From: an uncultured Verrucomicrobia subdivision 3 bacterium
GTDB taxonomy: Bacteria > Verrucomicrobiota > Verrucomicrobiia > Limisphaerales > UBA11358
Assembly: GCA_903875465.1 (NCBI GenBank)
Contig: CAIQWB010000101.1
Location: 1 to 52,149, forward strand
Reading direction: 5' to 3'
DNA length: 52,149 nucleotides
Below are positions 1 through 9,822 of this stretch, piece by piece; position 1 is the stretch's first letter; the number at the start of each line of letters is the position of its first letter. The notes under the pieces are model-generated. The model was not told the DNA's origin, did not search any database, and was given only the letters and a program-made list of their open reading frames with translations. A program made the position numbers and the translations under genes.

Positions 1-177
1 AAAACTTCCGCCTGCGCACAGAGCTATGGCGGACAGGTGCCCCCGGCTAATTTCCGGCGCCCCTCCGGGGCAAGGCGCGGGCGAAGGAAGAAATTTGGCT
101 CACACCCAATTGAGATGGAGTCAGGGCGATTTGCTTTGCGTCGGGGGGAGGCTGAACTAATATAAGCGGCAGTATTT

Positions 178-1752
178 ATGCGCCGCACATCATTGTCCGC
201 CACGAGTTCGGTCCTTTTATTTTTCTGTGCCGGTATGGCCCTCGCAGTCCAGCCGGTCCGCGCGGCGGACGCCGGGGCTGCCAGTCCGGCGGCCGGAGCA
301 ACCAGCCCTTCCAAAAATGCCGGGACCATAGAAGATTCGGTCGTCAAAGTATTTTCCACCTTGCGCGGACCGGATTTGTACAAGCCGTGGACCAAGGAGT
401 CCCCCGCGGAAGTGACCGGCAGCGGGGTGGTGATCGAAGGCAAGCGGATCCTTACGAATGCCCACATGGTCCAGCACGCGAGCCAGGTGCAAATCCAGGC
501 CAACCTGGCGGGTGACAAACTATATGCGACGGTGGTGGCCGTGGCGCCGGACACGGACCTGGCCATATTGAAGCTGGACGATGAATCCTTTTTTGACACC
601 CATCCCCCGCTGCCGCGCGCCAAAAACCTGCCGGGGGTAAAAGACATGGTGCTGGCGTATGGCTACCCGGAAGGCGGCAACAGCCTGGCCATCACCAAGG
701 GTATTGTTTCGCGGGTAGAATTTGCCTATTTCCGTTATCCGGCGGCTGGTTTGCGGATTCAGATTGATGCGGCCATTAATCCCGGTAACAGCGGTGGCCC
801 GGCCATTGTCGGGGATAAAATGATTGGGCTGACCTACAGCCGGCTCAACGATGCGGACAATATCGGGTACATTATTCCCAGCGAGGAAATTGACTGCTTT
901 TTACAGGGCATGGCGAGCGGCCACTACGACGGCAAACCAGCCATGTATGACGAGCATCAGACCTTGGAAAATCCGGCTTTGCGCAATTTTTTAAAGTTGA
1001 GTCCGGCCGTGCAAGGCATGGTGGTGGCCCGGCCTTACCAAACGGATGCGAGTTACCCTTTGAAGACGTGGGATGTGATTACCAAAATCGGCGATTTTCC
1101 GGTGGATGACGAAGGCATGATCAAGGTCGGGGACGAACTGAAATTGCGCTTTACGTATGCCGTGCAAAAGCTGGTTAAAAATGGCACGGTGCCACTGACC
1201 ATCGTCCGGCAGGGCCGGGAAATACAGGTAACCGAACCGGTTTCCGCGAATTATCCGCGTTTGATTCCGAGCATCGGCAATGGCTACCCCAATTATTTTA
1301 TTTATGGGCCACTAGCTTTCACGGATGCCACGGAGGAGTATTTGGACGGGTTGGTGCGCAGCAAATATGGCAGTTCGATCATGTCCCGGATGAGCGCGTC
1401 CGGCAACCCGCTGGTGACGCGGATCGGTGACCGTCCGCAATTCCCGGGCGAGCGGCTGGTGGTGGTGGCCGGGCCGTTTTTCCCGCACAAATTGTCCCAA
1501 GGCTACAGTAATCCCATGACGGAGGTCGTCAAAACGATCAATAGCATCCCGATCAAGAATCTGGCGCATCTGGTGGCCGTGTTGCGGGATTGCCATGACA
1601 AATATGTGACCGTGGAATTTGCGAGCCGGTATAGCGAAATCCTGGTGTTTCCACGCGCCGAGATGGTGGCGGCAACGGATGACATTCTGACGGACAACGG
1701 CGTGCGCGCCCAAGGCTCCGCCGACATGCTGGACATTTGGAATAAAAAATAG
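178..1752 (+). CDS. Exported trypsin-like serine protease with PDZ-like domains (DegP/HtrA type)
   Basis: Predicted envelope serine protease of family S1C, 524 residues. An N-terminal signal peptide (hydrophobic stretch about residues 10-22, Ala-rich cleavage region near 30) implies export. The catalytic triad is visible: His96 in TNAHMV, Asp127 in DTDLAIL and Ser205 in NPGNSGGP. Two degenerate PDZ-like regions follow, about residues 270-345 (WDVITKIGDFPVDDEG) and 410-490 (VVKTINSIPIKNLAHL). The protein is longer than classical DegP (about 450-480), mostly in the region after the protease domain. The ATG at 178 is the only start that keeps the signal peptide; no good Shine-Dalgarno lies directly before it, and a purine-rich run at 146-153 is too far away. 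It stands alone. Family assignment is firm; substrates are unknown. Confidence 0.88.
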   Translation: MRRTSLSATSSVLLFFCAGMALAVQPVRAADAGAASPAAGATSPSKNAGTIEDSVVKVFSTLRGPDLYKPWTKESPAEVTGSGVVIEGKRILTNAHMVQHASQVQIQANLAGDKLYATVVAVAPDTDLAILKLDDESFFDTHPPLPRAKNLPGVKDMVLAYGYPEGGNSLAITKGIVSRVEFAYFRYPAAGLRIQIDAAINPGNSGGPAIVGDKMIGLTYSRLNDADNIGYIIPSEEIDCFLQGMASGHYDGKPAMYDEHQTLENPALRNFLKLSPAVQGMVVARPYQTDASYPLKTWDVITKIGDFPVDDEGMIKVGDELKLRFTYAVQKLVKNGTVPLTIVRQGREIQVTEPVSANYPRLIPSIGNGYPNYFIYGPLAFTDATEEYLDGLVRSKYGSSIMSRMSASGNPLVTRIGDRPQFPGERLVVVAGPFFPHKLSQGYSNPMTEVVKTINSIPIKNLAHLVAVLRDCHDKYVTVEFASRYSEILVFPRAEMVAATDDILTDNGVRAQGSADMLDIWNKK

Positions 1753-2097
1753 CCGGAGTGGCTCGCTGGGATAGCATCCGCCTGATGCCACTGCCGGGGT
1801 GGGTGAGCCAGCATCAAGGTTTGCGCGCCGGCGCGGCGAATGAGGAATTTAAGTCCTGCCGCCGCCGACTGCTCGTCAAAGGAGGAGCCGGTTGAGTCCC
1901 GACGCCTTTCGTGGAGTGGACCAAGAATTTCACGAATCGGGCCAATAACTTCAAATTCAAGAGGTCATGGCAAGCGCGGGTTGCCAGAAAAGCACCCTTT
2001 TTTGCGATAACTCATTGACTAAGCTACAGAATAATCATAATTTATTTTCAAGGAAAAATAAATCAAAAATTAGATCGGCTAAATATTGCTAACCTTT
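1753..2097. other. Intergenic region, 345 bp
   Basis: No coding potential was recognised here. The first half is GC-rich and contains short complementary segments around 1759-1813 without a T-run, so no clear terminator. The last 90 bases are AT-rich and hold the promoter-like pair listed separately. Confidence 0.5.
2015..2043 (+). promoter_or_regulatory. Candidate sigma70-like promoter before the SUMF1-like gene
   Basis: TTGACT at 2015-2020 and TAATTT at 2038-2043 are separated by 17 bases, in an AT-rich stretch that contrasts with the GC-rich surroundings. The -10 lies about 55 bases before the ATG at 2098. Promoter consensus in this phylum is poorly known, so this is a weak pattern-based call. 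Confidence 0.35.
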
Positions 2098-3287
2098 ATG
2101 AAATTGAAAGCGTTTGGTTGGATCCTCGGCTTGGCGTTGTGGGCAGGTGGGACGGCCTGGGGGCACCGAGTTCCATCGTCATCTCGTTTAGCCCGGCAGG
2201 GTCGCTGATCTGCACGAATCTCAAACCGTTTACGTATGCGTTGGTGCAATACGCGACCGGACCTTTGGCCAGCGATGGCAGCCTGAATTGGCAGTACCTT
2301 CCTAATTGGGATATTTATTCGGGTGCCAGCGGGCGGGTGACAATTGCTGTCGGTCCTCTTACGTCCAAAGTACCGGTTTTCTACCGTCTGCAGGGAGTGC
2401 CGATACCAGTGATCCCCCTCAACATGGTGTTGATTCCGGAGGGCAGTTTCACGATGGGGGACGTGAATGACAATAATAGTTTCGCCCTGCCGGATGCCTA
2501 TCCGGTTTCCGTTAATGTATCGGATTTTTACATGGATAAATACGATGTGACCCTGGCCCTGTGGCAGCAGGTTTACAATTGGGCGACCAATCACGGATAC
2601 AGCTTTGATGATGCGGGAGCAGGCAAGGGTACGAATCATCCAGTGGTGGGTTTGAATTGGTATGATTGTGTGAAGTGGTGCAATGCGCGGAGTGAAATGG
2701 CCGGCGAAGTGCCGGCCTACTACACCGATGCGACGCAAACGACGGTTTATCGCACGGGTAACAATGACCTTGCCAATGAGTGCGTAAATTGGGCGGCCGG
2801 GTACCGTTTGCCGACGGAGGCGGAATGGGAGAAGGCGGCGCGGGGCGGGGTGAGTGGGCAGCGGTATCCGGGCGGTAACACCATCAGTGAGAGCCAGGCT
2901 AACTATTACAGCTTGGTGTCTTTCAGCGGTTATGGTGACCTGAGTGCCACCGGTAACAACCCGACCTATGCCACCGGCCCAACTCCCTGGACGAGTCCGG
3001 TGGGATCCTTTGCGCCCAATGGATATGGGTTGTACGACATGGCGGGCAACGTTTTCCAGTGGTGTTGGGATTGGTATGGCACTCCCTACGCAAATTATAG
3101 CGGCGATCCGCATGGCCCCGGCGCCGGATCCGGGCCCGATGGTTACTCCTTCCGGGTGGAAAGGGGCGGCGCATACGCTTATAACTGCATGGCCTGCCGG
3201 TGCTCGAACCGCCGCTACGATGATGCAAACCTTTTCGGCAATGCCCCCTACATCAACTATATCGGATTCCGCACGGCCCACCCTTGA
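2098..3287 (+). pseudogene. Secreted SUMF1/FGE-like protein, apparently frameshifted after its signal peptide
   Basis: From 2118 an open frame encodes a formylglycine-generating-enzyme-like (SUMF1) domain: IPEGSFTMGD, VGLNWYDCVKWCN, YRLPTEAEWEKAARGG, GLYDMAGNVFQWCWDWYG, RVERGGAY and final IGFRTAHP. This frame has no signal peptide. An ATG at 2098 in another frame encodes a good one (MKLKAFGWILGLALWAGG then TAWG) but stops after 36 codons. Adding one G to the GGGGG run at 2159-2163 joins the frames as TAWG-APSSIVIS, giving 396 residues. Either a sequencing slip or a real frameshift. Residues before the SUMF1 domain end in VFYRLQG, like the FYR module of other secreted proteins here. The position of the first FGE catalytic Cys appears to be Tyr (GGAYAY), with Cys two residues later, so formylglycine synthesis is doubtful. 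Confidence 0.7.
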
Positions 3288-3480
3288 GGGATGGAAAGGC
3301 AAGGGCCTGAGCCGGGAGGGGCAAAGGGCCCACGAATAGCGCAAAGCTGGCGACTAAAGCCAGGCTCCACCCTCCAGGCTCAGGCAAAAATTTAATTGTA
3401 TAGCCACGGGCTTTCGATGGGCGCGGAAAATGAAGAGTTTAGAGCTGCCGCACCGCGGAGGCGGGCGACGAAAACGGGAA

Positions 3481-6400
3481 TTAAGGGGACACGGACTTGG
3501 CCCGGTAGAAGCGGCGGGGGAAATTGGTGGCTTTAGGGTCGGAATAAAACACGGGGCTGTTGGTGAAGAGGTTGGTGGCCACCGGGGTCCAGCTTAGGAA
3601 GTTGGTGGACGCTTCGAGGACGACGGTCTGGCCGGCGAGGGCGGAGTAATTGAAGCCAAAACGATTGCTCACCAGACTAAATAAGGTGCCGGGCGCGGGC
3701 AATTGGGGTGCCGGGTAATGCACGGTCACCGAGTAAACCGCGCTGGTGATGGAGGCATAGGGGGAGGAGACGACCAGGGTATAATTGCCGGTTTGGTTGG
3801 TGCCGGAATTGATGAGTTTCAAGGAGGGATAACCCGCGGCGAGGGCTACTTTGCGGATGCGTTGATTGTAGGTGTCGGCGATAAGCAAGTTGCCGGCGGC
3901 ATCGGTGGCAACTGCATAGGGACGATAGAGGCTGGCATTGGTGGCGGGACCACCATCCCCGGCAAACGCCGCCGTGCCATTGCCGGCCACGGTGGTAATG
4001 ATGCCATTGGTGCCGACCTTGCGGATGCGCTGGTTTAAGGTGTCGGCGATGTAAAGATTCCCATATAAATCCACGGTGGCTCCGCCAATATTATTGAGGG
4101 CGGCGGCGGTGGCGGCGCCATTATCCCCGCTGAACGCGGTGTTGCCATTGCCGGCTGCGGTGGTCATGACCCCGTTGGTGCTGACTTTGCGGATGCGGTT
4201 GTTGCCCTGGTCGGCGATGTAAACATTCCCGGCCGCGTCAGCGGTGACTTTCAGGGGGCCACTCAAACTGGCATTGGTGGCGGCGCCGTTGTCGCCGCCA
4301 TAGCCGCCAGTTTTGCCGGCCACGGTAGAGATGGTGCCGTTGGTGGCAATCAAGCGCAGGCGGTTGTTAAAATTATCAGCCACATAGATGCCCTTGCCGG
4401 GCACCAGCACCACTCCGGTGGGCCGGTTTAATGCGGCCTGGGTGGCGGGTCCCCCATCGCCGGCAAAGTTGGCCACGCCGGTGCCGGCCAGCGTGCTCAC
4501 GAGGGTGTTCGTATCGATAAACCGCACGCAATTGCTGCCATATTCGGCAATGATGAGGCCGGCATTGCCAAAAGGCGCCACATCATAGGGGATGCTCAGG
4601 CCGGCCCTGGCAGCGGGGCCGCCGTCGCCGGTATGGCTGTTGGTATGATTCCCCGCGTAGGTGGAAATCAGCCCGGCGGGGCTTACCTGGCGAATGGCAA
4701 AGTGCAGGGTATCGGCGATATAAACCGAGCCATCATGAGTGACCGTCAAGCCGCGGGGAAAATCCAGGCCGGCACTGGTGGCCGGGCCGCCATCCCCGCT
4801 ATAATTGGTGGCCCCACTGCCGGCCACGGTTTGGATGAGATTGAGGGGCAAATTGGTCCCGTTGAGCCGCCATTGACAGGTGTACGGACCGCTGCCGCTG
4901 ATGATGGGATCCAGGCTCAAGTCGGCACCCAGCACAATACTGTTGCTCGCGAGCACGGACACGGACAAGGGTTGATAAACCGCAGCGACCTGGCTGGTAA
5001 TGCTGCCGTAGTCATTGGCAATCACGACGGAATAAAACCCCACATTGGCGGGTCCGAAATTCGTGATGGCGAGGTTGGTGGCGCTGCCGGCGGGGCCGGG
5101 CACCGGGGTGCGGTTGAAATACCAGGTGTAATTCAAAGGCGGGGTGCCACCGGCCGTCACACTCAAGGTGGCATTGGCGCCCGGGTTCAACGGCTGGCTG
5201 ACCGGTTGAGTGATGACAAAGGGACGGGAAACCGAGGTGAGAAGGGCGGGGGAACTGGTCACACTGCCGTACGGGCTGGAGACGACCACGGTGTAAGCAC
5301 CATCGGTGTTGGAACTGAGATTGAGAATGGTGCGCGAGGGAAGGCCATTGAAGGCGAGCTCCCGCACGCGGTTGTTGCCTTTGTCGCCGATGTATAAATT
5401 ACCCAATGAATCCAGCGCCAGGGCGGACGGTTGATTCAAGCTGGCGTTGGTGCCGGCATCCCCCTCGCCCGTGTAGGCGGCCGTGCCGTTGCCGGCCACG
5501 GTGGTAATGCCACCGCGCGCATCGATCCGGCGCACGCGGTGGTTCTGTTGATCGGCCACGTAGAAATTGCCGCTGCCATCCCCCAACACGGCCACAGGGA
5601 AATTGAAACTGGCATTGGTCGCCACGCCGCCGGCATCGGTGTAACCTTTCACTCCATTACCAGCCAGGGTGGAGATAAGGCCGGTGGCCGAAATGCGGCG
5701 AAGGCGGTGATTGGCAGAGTCCGCGATGATGAGGTCATGATTGGTGCCCCAGGCCAGGCTGGCGGGATTATTCAAACGGGAGCCCAAGGCACTGCCGCCG
5801 TCGCCGGAATAGCCCGCCGAATTATCCAAGGCGCCGGCGATCGTGGAAATGAAGCCGTTGGTAGCCACTTTGCGAATCACATTATTTAACTGGTCGGCAA
5901 TGTACACATTGCCGGGAGCGTCCAGCGCCACGGCCACCGGGGCATGGAGACAGGCATTGGTGGCCGGTCCGCCGTCGCCACAAAAACCCGTGGTCGCCCC
6001 GCCGGCGAACGTGTAAATATTGCCATCGGACCGCACGATCCGCACCCGCTGATCGTTGGCATCGGCAATGTAAAGGTTGCCGTTGGTGGCCAGGGCGAGG
6101 CCAGCCGGGGAGGCCAGCCGCGCCGCCAGGGCACTGGCCCCGTCGCCCAGCGTGCCATTGACGGCATAGCCGACGTACGTGGTGAGATAGGGGCCATAGC
6201 CATTGGCGGTGGAGATGCGCACGCGACTATTGGTGGCATCGGAGATATAGAGATTTTGGTTTGCGTCAAAGACCAGTCCGGAAGGGGCGGCCACGCTGGC
6301 CGCCAAGGGCTCGTTGCCATCCCCGCCACCGCCGGCCGTGCCGTCACCGGCGACCGTGACGAGGGTGTTATTGGACAAATTCGTGCCATTCAACTGCCAA

Positions 6401-8334
6401 TGATAGTTAAAAGGACCGGTGCCGGAAACCGTCACCTGAAAGGTCGTATTGGAGCCCACGAAATTGGTCTGGCTGAACAAATCGGAGGTGATGGACGGGG
6501 GGTAAACGGTGGTTACGTTCGCGGACTGGCTCACGGTGCCGGCATAGCGATTACTGACCACCACCTGATAGGAGCCGGCATTGGCCTCACTATAATTGGT
6601 GATGACCAGGGAAGTATTCGGGCCAGCCTGGAGCAGGGTGGAGCCATTGAAATACCAATAATAAGTCAAGGGCGGAAGGCCGGTGGCCGAGACTTGCAAC
6701 GTCCCATTGGTGCCGTCCAGCCAATACTGGTCTTGCGGTTGGGTGACGATGGCGGGCAATGGGCCAATTGTCAGGGTGGTGCCGGGACTGACGGTGCCCG
6801 TGTAGGCATTGCTGACGATCACGGAATAGGTGCCGACATTGGGATCATCAAAGTTGGGAACCGCCAGGTTGGGACTGGAGCCGGCCTGCAACAGATTGGT
6901 GCCGTTCAAATACCAAAAACAGGTGAACGGGGGGGTGCCGGTGACGCCGACGGACAAGTTTGCCGTGGTCCCGCGCAGGACGCCATAGCCCGCCGGTGGG
7001 TTGGTAATCACCGGGGGATAAACAATCGTAAGACTGCCGGCGGCGCTGGTGGCACTGCCCGCGGCATTGGTGACGATGACGAAATAAGTGCCCGCCTGGC
7101 CGGGACCGACGCTAAAGAGGGGAAAGACCGGCCGGCCGGTGAACGCCACTTCCCGGACGCGGCCATTGGCGGCGTCGCAAATATACACATTACCGGAGAC
7201 ATCGCAGGCCAGCTCAAAAACATTACGCAGAGCCGCATTGGGGGCCGGTCCGCCGTCACCCCCAAAATCGGCCTGGCCATTGCCGGCGATGGTGGTGATC
7301 ACGCCGCTGGCATTGATTTCCCGGACCCGGTTATTGCCTAGATCCGATACGAAACAATTGCCGTAGGTGTCCACTTTGGCATCGATGGGCCAGTAAATGG
7401 AGCCATTCACGGCGGGTCCGCCATCGCCGGCAAAGGTGGCAGCACCATTCCCGGCAATGGTTGAGATGTTGCCCGCGGCATCGATTTTGCGGATGCGGTT
7501 ATTATAAGTGTCCGCCAGGTAGATATTGCCGGTGGCATCACAACCCAGCCCAAAGATGGTGGAAAACACGGCGCCGGTGGCGGGTCCGCCATCGCCCGCA
7601 TAGCCGGATTGGTTGGTGCCGGCGATGGTCGTGATGATACCCCCCGGGGTAAGGCGACGCACCCGGCCATTGCCTGAATCCGCAATAATCAAGTTTCCGG
7701 CGGGGTCCACCGCCACCGCGAGGGGATCGTTCAAGCTGGCGTTGGTACCGGGCCCGCCATCGCCGGAAAAGGCCGGTGTGCCGTTGCCGGCCACGGTCGA
7801 GATGAGTCCGTTCCGGGTCACTTTGCGCACGCGGTGGTTGCCCCGGTCGGCGATGTATAAATTCCCCACGGCATCCAGGCAGAGGCTTTGAGGGTTTTGC
7901 AGGCTGGCGTTGGTGGCCGGTCCGCCGTCACCCCCGTAGGTGGCCGTGCCATTGCCAGCATAAACCGTGATCACGCCATTGGTGGCCATCCGGTGGACCC
8001 GCTGGCTTTGGTCAGCGATGTATAAATTGCCCTGCGCATCGAGCACACAACCCTGGGGCCAATTCAGACTGGCAGCGATTGCTGGTCCGCCATCGCCCGA
8101 GGTGCCGCCGCCGGCCACGGTGGTGATGAGGTTATTGAAAATGGGCTGGCCATTGAAGAACCACTGATAATTGAAGGGCGGGGTGCCGGAAACGCCCACG
8201 GAGAACGTGGCATTGCCACCGTTCAAGACAAACAGATTGGTCGGCGACTGAAAAATGGTGGGGGCGGTCTGCGCCCAGACCCCAAGAGTGGTGCTACAAA
8301 GCAGCCACCAGATGCCGTACCAATAGTTTCTCAT
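3481..8334 (-). CDS. Giant secreted protein: three six-bladed NHL propellers nested in Ig-like domains
   Basis: 1617 residues with an N-terminal signal peptide (cleavage near VWAQ, residue 21). Eighteen NHL repeats of about 56 residues, each near GDGGPATNASL...GNLYIAD...NRVRKV...GIITTVAGNG, form three blocks of six at about residues 69-403, 655-998 and 1166-1503. Each block starts right after an Ig-like half (YQWFFNGQ, YHWQLNGTN, CQWRLNGTN) and is followed by the other Ig half (GTYFVIVTNAAG, GAYTVVVSSPYG, GNYTLVVSSPYA). Complete Ig-like domains lie between blocks (for example FWYLNGTNLLQ ... GTYSVIVSNAY). The C-terminus ends in a FYRA module. No catalytic motif is visible. NHL propellers usually bind proteins or ligands; role unknown, likely extracellular scaffolding or glycan/protein binding. 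Single gene, downstream neighbour convergent. Confidence 0.88.
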   Translation of the reverse strand: MRNYWYGIWWLLCSTTLGVWAQTAPTIFQSPTNLFVLNGGNATFSVGVSGTPPFNYQWFFNGQPIFNNLITTVAGGGTSGDGGPAIAASLNWPQGCVLDAQGNLYIADQSQRVHRMATNGVITVYAGNGTATYGGDGGPATNASLQNPQSLCLDAVGNLYIADRGNHRVRKVTRNGLISTVAGNGTPAFSGDGGPGTNASLNDPLAVAVDPAGNLIIADSGNGRVRRLTPGGIITTIAGTNQSGYAGDGGPATGAVFSTIFGLGCDATGNIYLADTYNNRIRKIDAAGNISTIAGNGAATFAGDGGPAVNGSIYWPIDAKVDTYGNCFVSDLGNNRVREINASGVITTIAGNGQADFGGDGGPAPNAALRNVFELACDVSGNVYICDAANGRVREVAFTGRPVFPLFSVGPGQAGTYFVIVTNAAGSATSAAGSLTIVYPPVITNPPAGYGVLRGTTANLSVGVTGTPPFTCFWYLNGTNLLQAGSSPNLAVPNFDDPNVGTYSVIVSNAYTGTVSPGTTLTIGPLPAIVTQPQDQYWLDGTNGTLQVSATGLPPLTYYWYFNGSTLLQAGPNTSLVITNYSEANAGSYQVVVSNRYAGTVSQSANVTTVYPPSITSDLFSQTNFVGSNTTFQVTVSGTGPFNYHWQLNGTNLSNNTLVTVAGDGTAGGGGDGNEPLAASVAAPSGLVFDANQNLYISDATNSRVRISTANGYGPYLTTYVGYAVNGTLGDGASALAARLASPAGLALATNGNLYIADANDQRVRIVRSDGNIYTFAGGATTGFCGDGGPATNACLHAPVAVALDAPGNVYIADQLNNVIRKVATNGFISTIAGALDNSAGYSGDGGSALGSRLNNPASLAWGTNHDLIIADSANHRLRRISATGLISTLAGNGVKGYTDAGGVATNASFNFPVAVLGDGSGNFYVADQQNHRVRRIDARGGITTVAGNGTAAYTGEGDAGTNASLNQPSALALDSLGNLYIGDKGNNRVRELAFNGLPSRTILNLSSNTDGAYTVVVSSPYGSVTSSPALLTSVSRPFVITQPVSQPLNPGANATLSVTAGGTPPLNYTWYFNRTPVPGPAGSATNLAITNFGPANVGFYSVVIANDYGSITSQVAAVYQPLSVSVLASNSIVLGADLSLDPIISGSGPYTCQWRLNGTNLPLNLIQTVAGSGATNYSGDGGPATSAGLDFPRGLTVTHDGSVYIADTLHFAIRQVSPAGLISTYAGNHTNSHTGDGGPAARAGLSIPYDVAPFGNAGLIIAEYGSNCVRFIDTNTLVSTLAGTGVANFAGDGGPATQAALNRPTGVVLVPGKGIYVADNFNNRLRLIATNGTISTVAGKTGGYGGDNGAATNASLSGPLKVTADAAGNVYIADQGNNRIRKVSTNGVMTTAAGNGNTAFSGDNGAATAAALNNIGGATVDLYGNLYIADTLNQRIRKVGTNGIITTVAGNGTAAFAGDGGPATNASLYRPYAVATDAAGNLLIADTYNQRIRKVALAAGYPSLKLINSGTNQTGNYTLVVSSPYASITSAVYSVTVHYPAPQLPAPGTLFSLVSNRFGFNYSALAGQTVVLEASTNFLSWTPVATNLFTNSPVFYSDPKATNFPRRFYRAKSVSP

Positions 8335-8448
8335 GCAATTTTCGTGGATTTCCCATTTGGGTTTTGGCAGACGACTGACGGGAACGCCATTTTATAAATT
8401 GTTTACCCTGGTCCGGCAACATTGATTTGCCGGGTAGGGTTGCCAGGT

Positions 8449-9618
8449 TTAGGGTTTTTGGTCCGTTGTGGGGGGAGCTTCCAGCCAGGTCAAGGAAAAG
8501 TTGGCGAAAACCAGGCGGTCGGTTTCATCGGTTTCAAACAGGCAGCCAATCGTGCCGTCGGGCATTGCCACCAGGACCGAATAGGCAAAACTGCCCGGGT
8601 ACAACACTTTTTTCACGGGCCAAGTCAGGCCTTCATCGTAAGAGATGTGAAGGGTACCGTTGGTGCGTTTCAGGCTGTCCGGTCCGCAGTAAAGAATCCG
8701 GCTGGGCACACCGGAGCGGGGAAATGTGAGGCGAAGGATGGAGGCCATGCAGCTCGGGTCACGCAATTCGGGGGCGTCAGTGATGGGCGACCAGGTCGCC
8801 CCACCATCGTGGCTGACGGCGGTTTTGCGGACTTTGGCACCGGCAAACTGGCGGCTGTTGAGCCGCACGGAACCATCGGCGAGTTCGACCATTTGCACTT
8901 CGTTCACCTGGCTGCGCGGACGGCCTTTGGCATCCGTGATAAGTGCGCCAGGAGCATTTTCTCCACAGTGCCAGGTGGCACCACGGTCGTCGCTGAAGAC
9001 GGCGAAATTCTGCCATTTCCAGAAAGGTCCTTCGTTGAACGGAAACAGCAGCCGGCCGGCGTGCGGTCCATGGGCAAGCTGGATGCCGATGCCCGGTCCG
9101 CTGGCAATGGTGGTGGCCCCGGTGGGATGCTTGGTGGAGCGGGTCACGTCGAGCGGGGGGCTCCAGGTGGTGCCATCGTTGTCGGACCAGATCAGAAAAT
9201 TGCGATAAACGTTCGTGCCGTCATAACCGGTGGCGGTTTGCGGGCTGGATTCCTTGAGATGGGCGGGAATGCGCTGATAGATCAAAAAGATGCGTCCGCT
9301 GGTTTGCTCGACGACGGCGGTGGGGTTGTTCAATGAATTGGCACCGTCGGCGGAGATGACCCGGGCCGGGTCCCAGGAGCGGCCAAAATCCCGGCTGCGT
9401 TTCAGCATGATTGCGTTGGCGGCTTGATCGCTTTTAGGTGCCTTGCGCGCTTCGGCAAAGGCGAGGAGAGTGCCGCTTTTGGCGACAACGATGGAGGGAA
9501 TACGGATGGCGGGAAAGCCAGCCTGGCCGGCGACAAAAACGTCGGAGAAGGTTGGTTCAGCCGCCCAGGCCAGGCGGGCCAAGGCGCAGAAAATTGCCAC
9601 AAGGGTGAGGGTTTTCAT
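8449..9618 (-). CDS. Exported sialidase-like BNR-repeat protein (GH33 type)
   Basis: 389 residues with a signal peptide ending near AWAAE. The start of the mature protein carries a RIP motif (PAIRIPSIV) holding the first catalytic Arg. Five Asp boxes are visible: SRDFGRSW, SDNDGTTW, SDDRGATW, SHDGGATW and SYDEGLTW. A Glu in QVNEVQMVEL, further Arg residues (RLNSRQ, SRILYCG) and Tyr in FAYSVLVAMPDG fit the remaining exo-sialidase site. Known family members release terminal sialic or related acids from glycans in the periplasm or outside. In soil Verrucomicrobia such proteins often sit near sulfatases, and a sulfatase remnant lies next to this gene. Substrate specificity cannot be read from the sequence; a BNR-fold enzyme for another acidic sugar remains possible. 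Confidence 0.85.
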   Translation of the reverse strand: MKTLTLVAIFCALARLAWAAEPTFSDVFVAGQAGFPAIRIPSIVVAKSGTLLAFAEARKAPKSDQAANAIMLKRSRDFGRSWDPARVISADGANSLNNPTAVVEQTSGRIFLIYQRIPAHLKESSPQTATGYDGTNVYRNFLIWSDNDGTTWSPPLDVTRSTKHPTGATTIASGPGIGIQLAHGPHAGRLLFPFNEGPFWKWQNFAVFSDDRGATWHCGENAPGALITDAKGRPRSQVNEVQMVELADGSVRLNSRQFAGAKVRKTAVSHDGGATWSPITDAPELRDPSCMASILRLTFPRSGVPSRILYCGPDSLKRTNGTLHISYDEGLTWPVKKVLYPGSFAYSVLVAMPDGTIGCLFETDETDRLVFANFSLTWLEAPPTTDQKP

Positions 9619-9689
9619 ACAAGCTCCCGGGATAACCTTTTGCCGGTAAAAAGCAAACTATTTCAAGAGCCGGGCTGGCTGGCCGGCAC

Positions 9690-9822
9690 GGCGCCGGCCG
9701 CGCCGCTGCGTCCCAATATAATTTTAATTTTAGCGGATGATTTGGGGTTCGCGGATTTGGGCGCAGTGCACGCCTCGGCCGTGGGTGGGCCGGCGAGGGG
9801 GGCGGAAAAGCCGATTTTTTAA
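9690..9822 (+). pseudogene. N-terminal remnant of a sulfatase
   Basis: The plus strand at about 9703-9765 encodes RPNIILILADDLGFADLG, the near-invariant start of type I sulfatases that holds the first metal-binding Asp pair. After this the frame loses similarity and stops at 9820-9822, and the C-x-P-S-R formylglycine site is absent. The open frame runs on upstream into the antisense of the sialidase gene, so the true start is lost. A hairpin (CGACTGCA at 9827-9834 with TGCAGTCG at 9851-9858) lies directly after the break. The fragment is clearly a relic and not functional as an enzyme. It suggests a former sialidase-sulfatase pair and would fit a former target for a SUMF1-like enzyme. Confidence 0.75.

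Noticed and set aside
3703-7341. Long plus-strand open frames opposite the NHL protein
   Set aside because: They are Gly/Ala/Ile-rich mirror images of the repetitive NHL coding sequence, with no domain, start signal or independent codon pattern.
3825-8130. Regularly spaced DNA repeats that could suggest a repeat array
   Set aside because: The periodicity of about 168 bases is that of 56-residue NHL coding repeats, with degenerate sequence and no spacer/repeat structure as in CRISPR.
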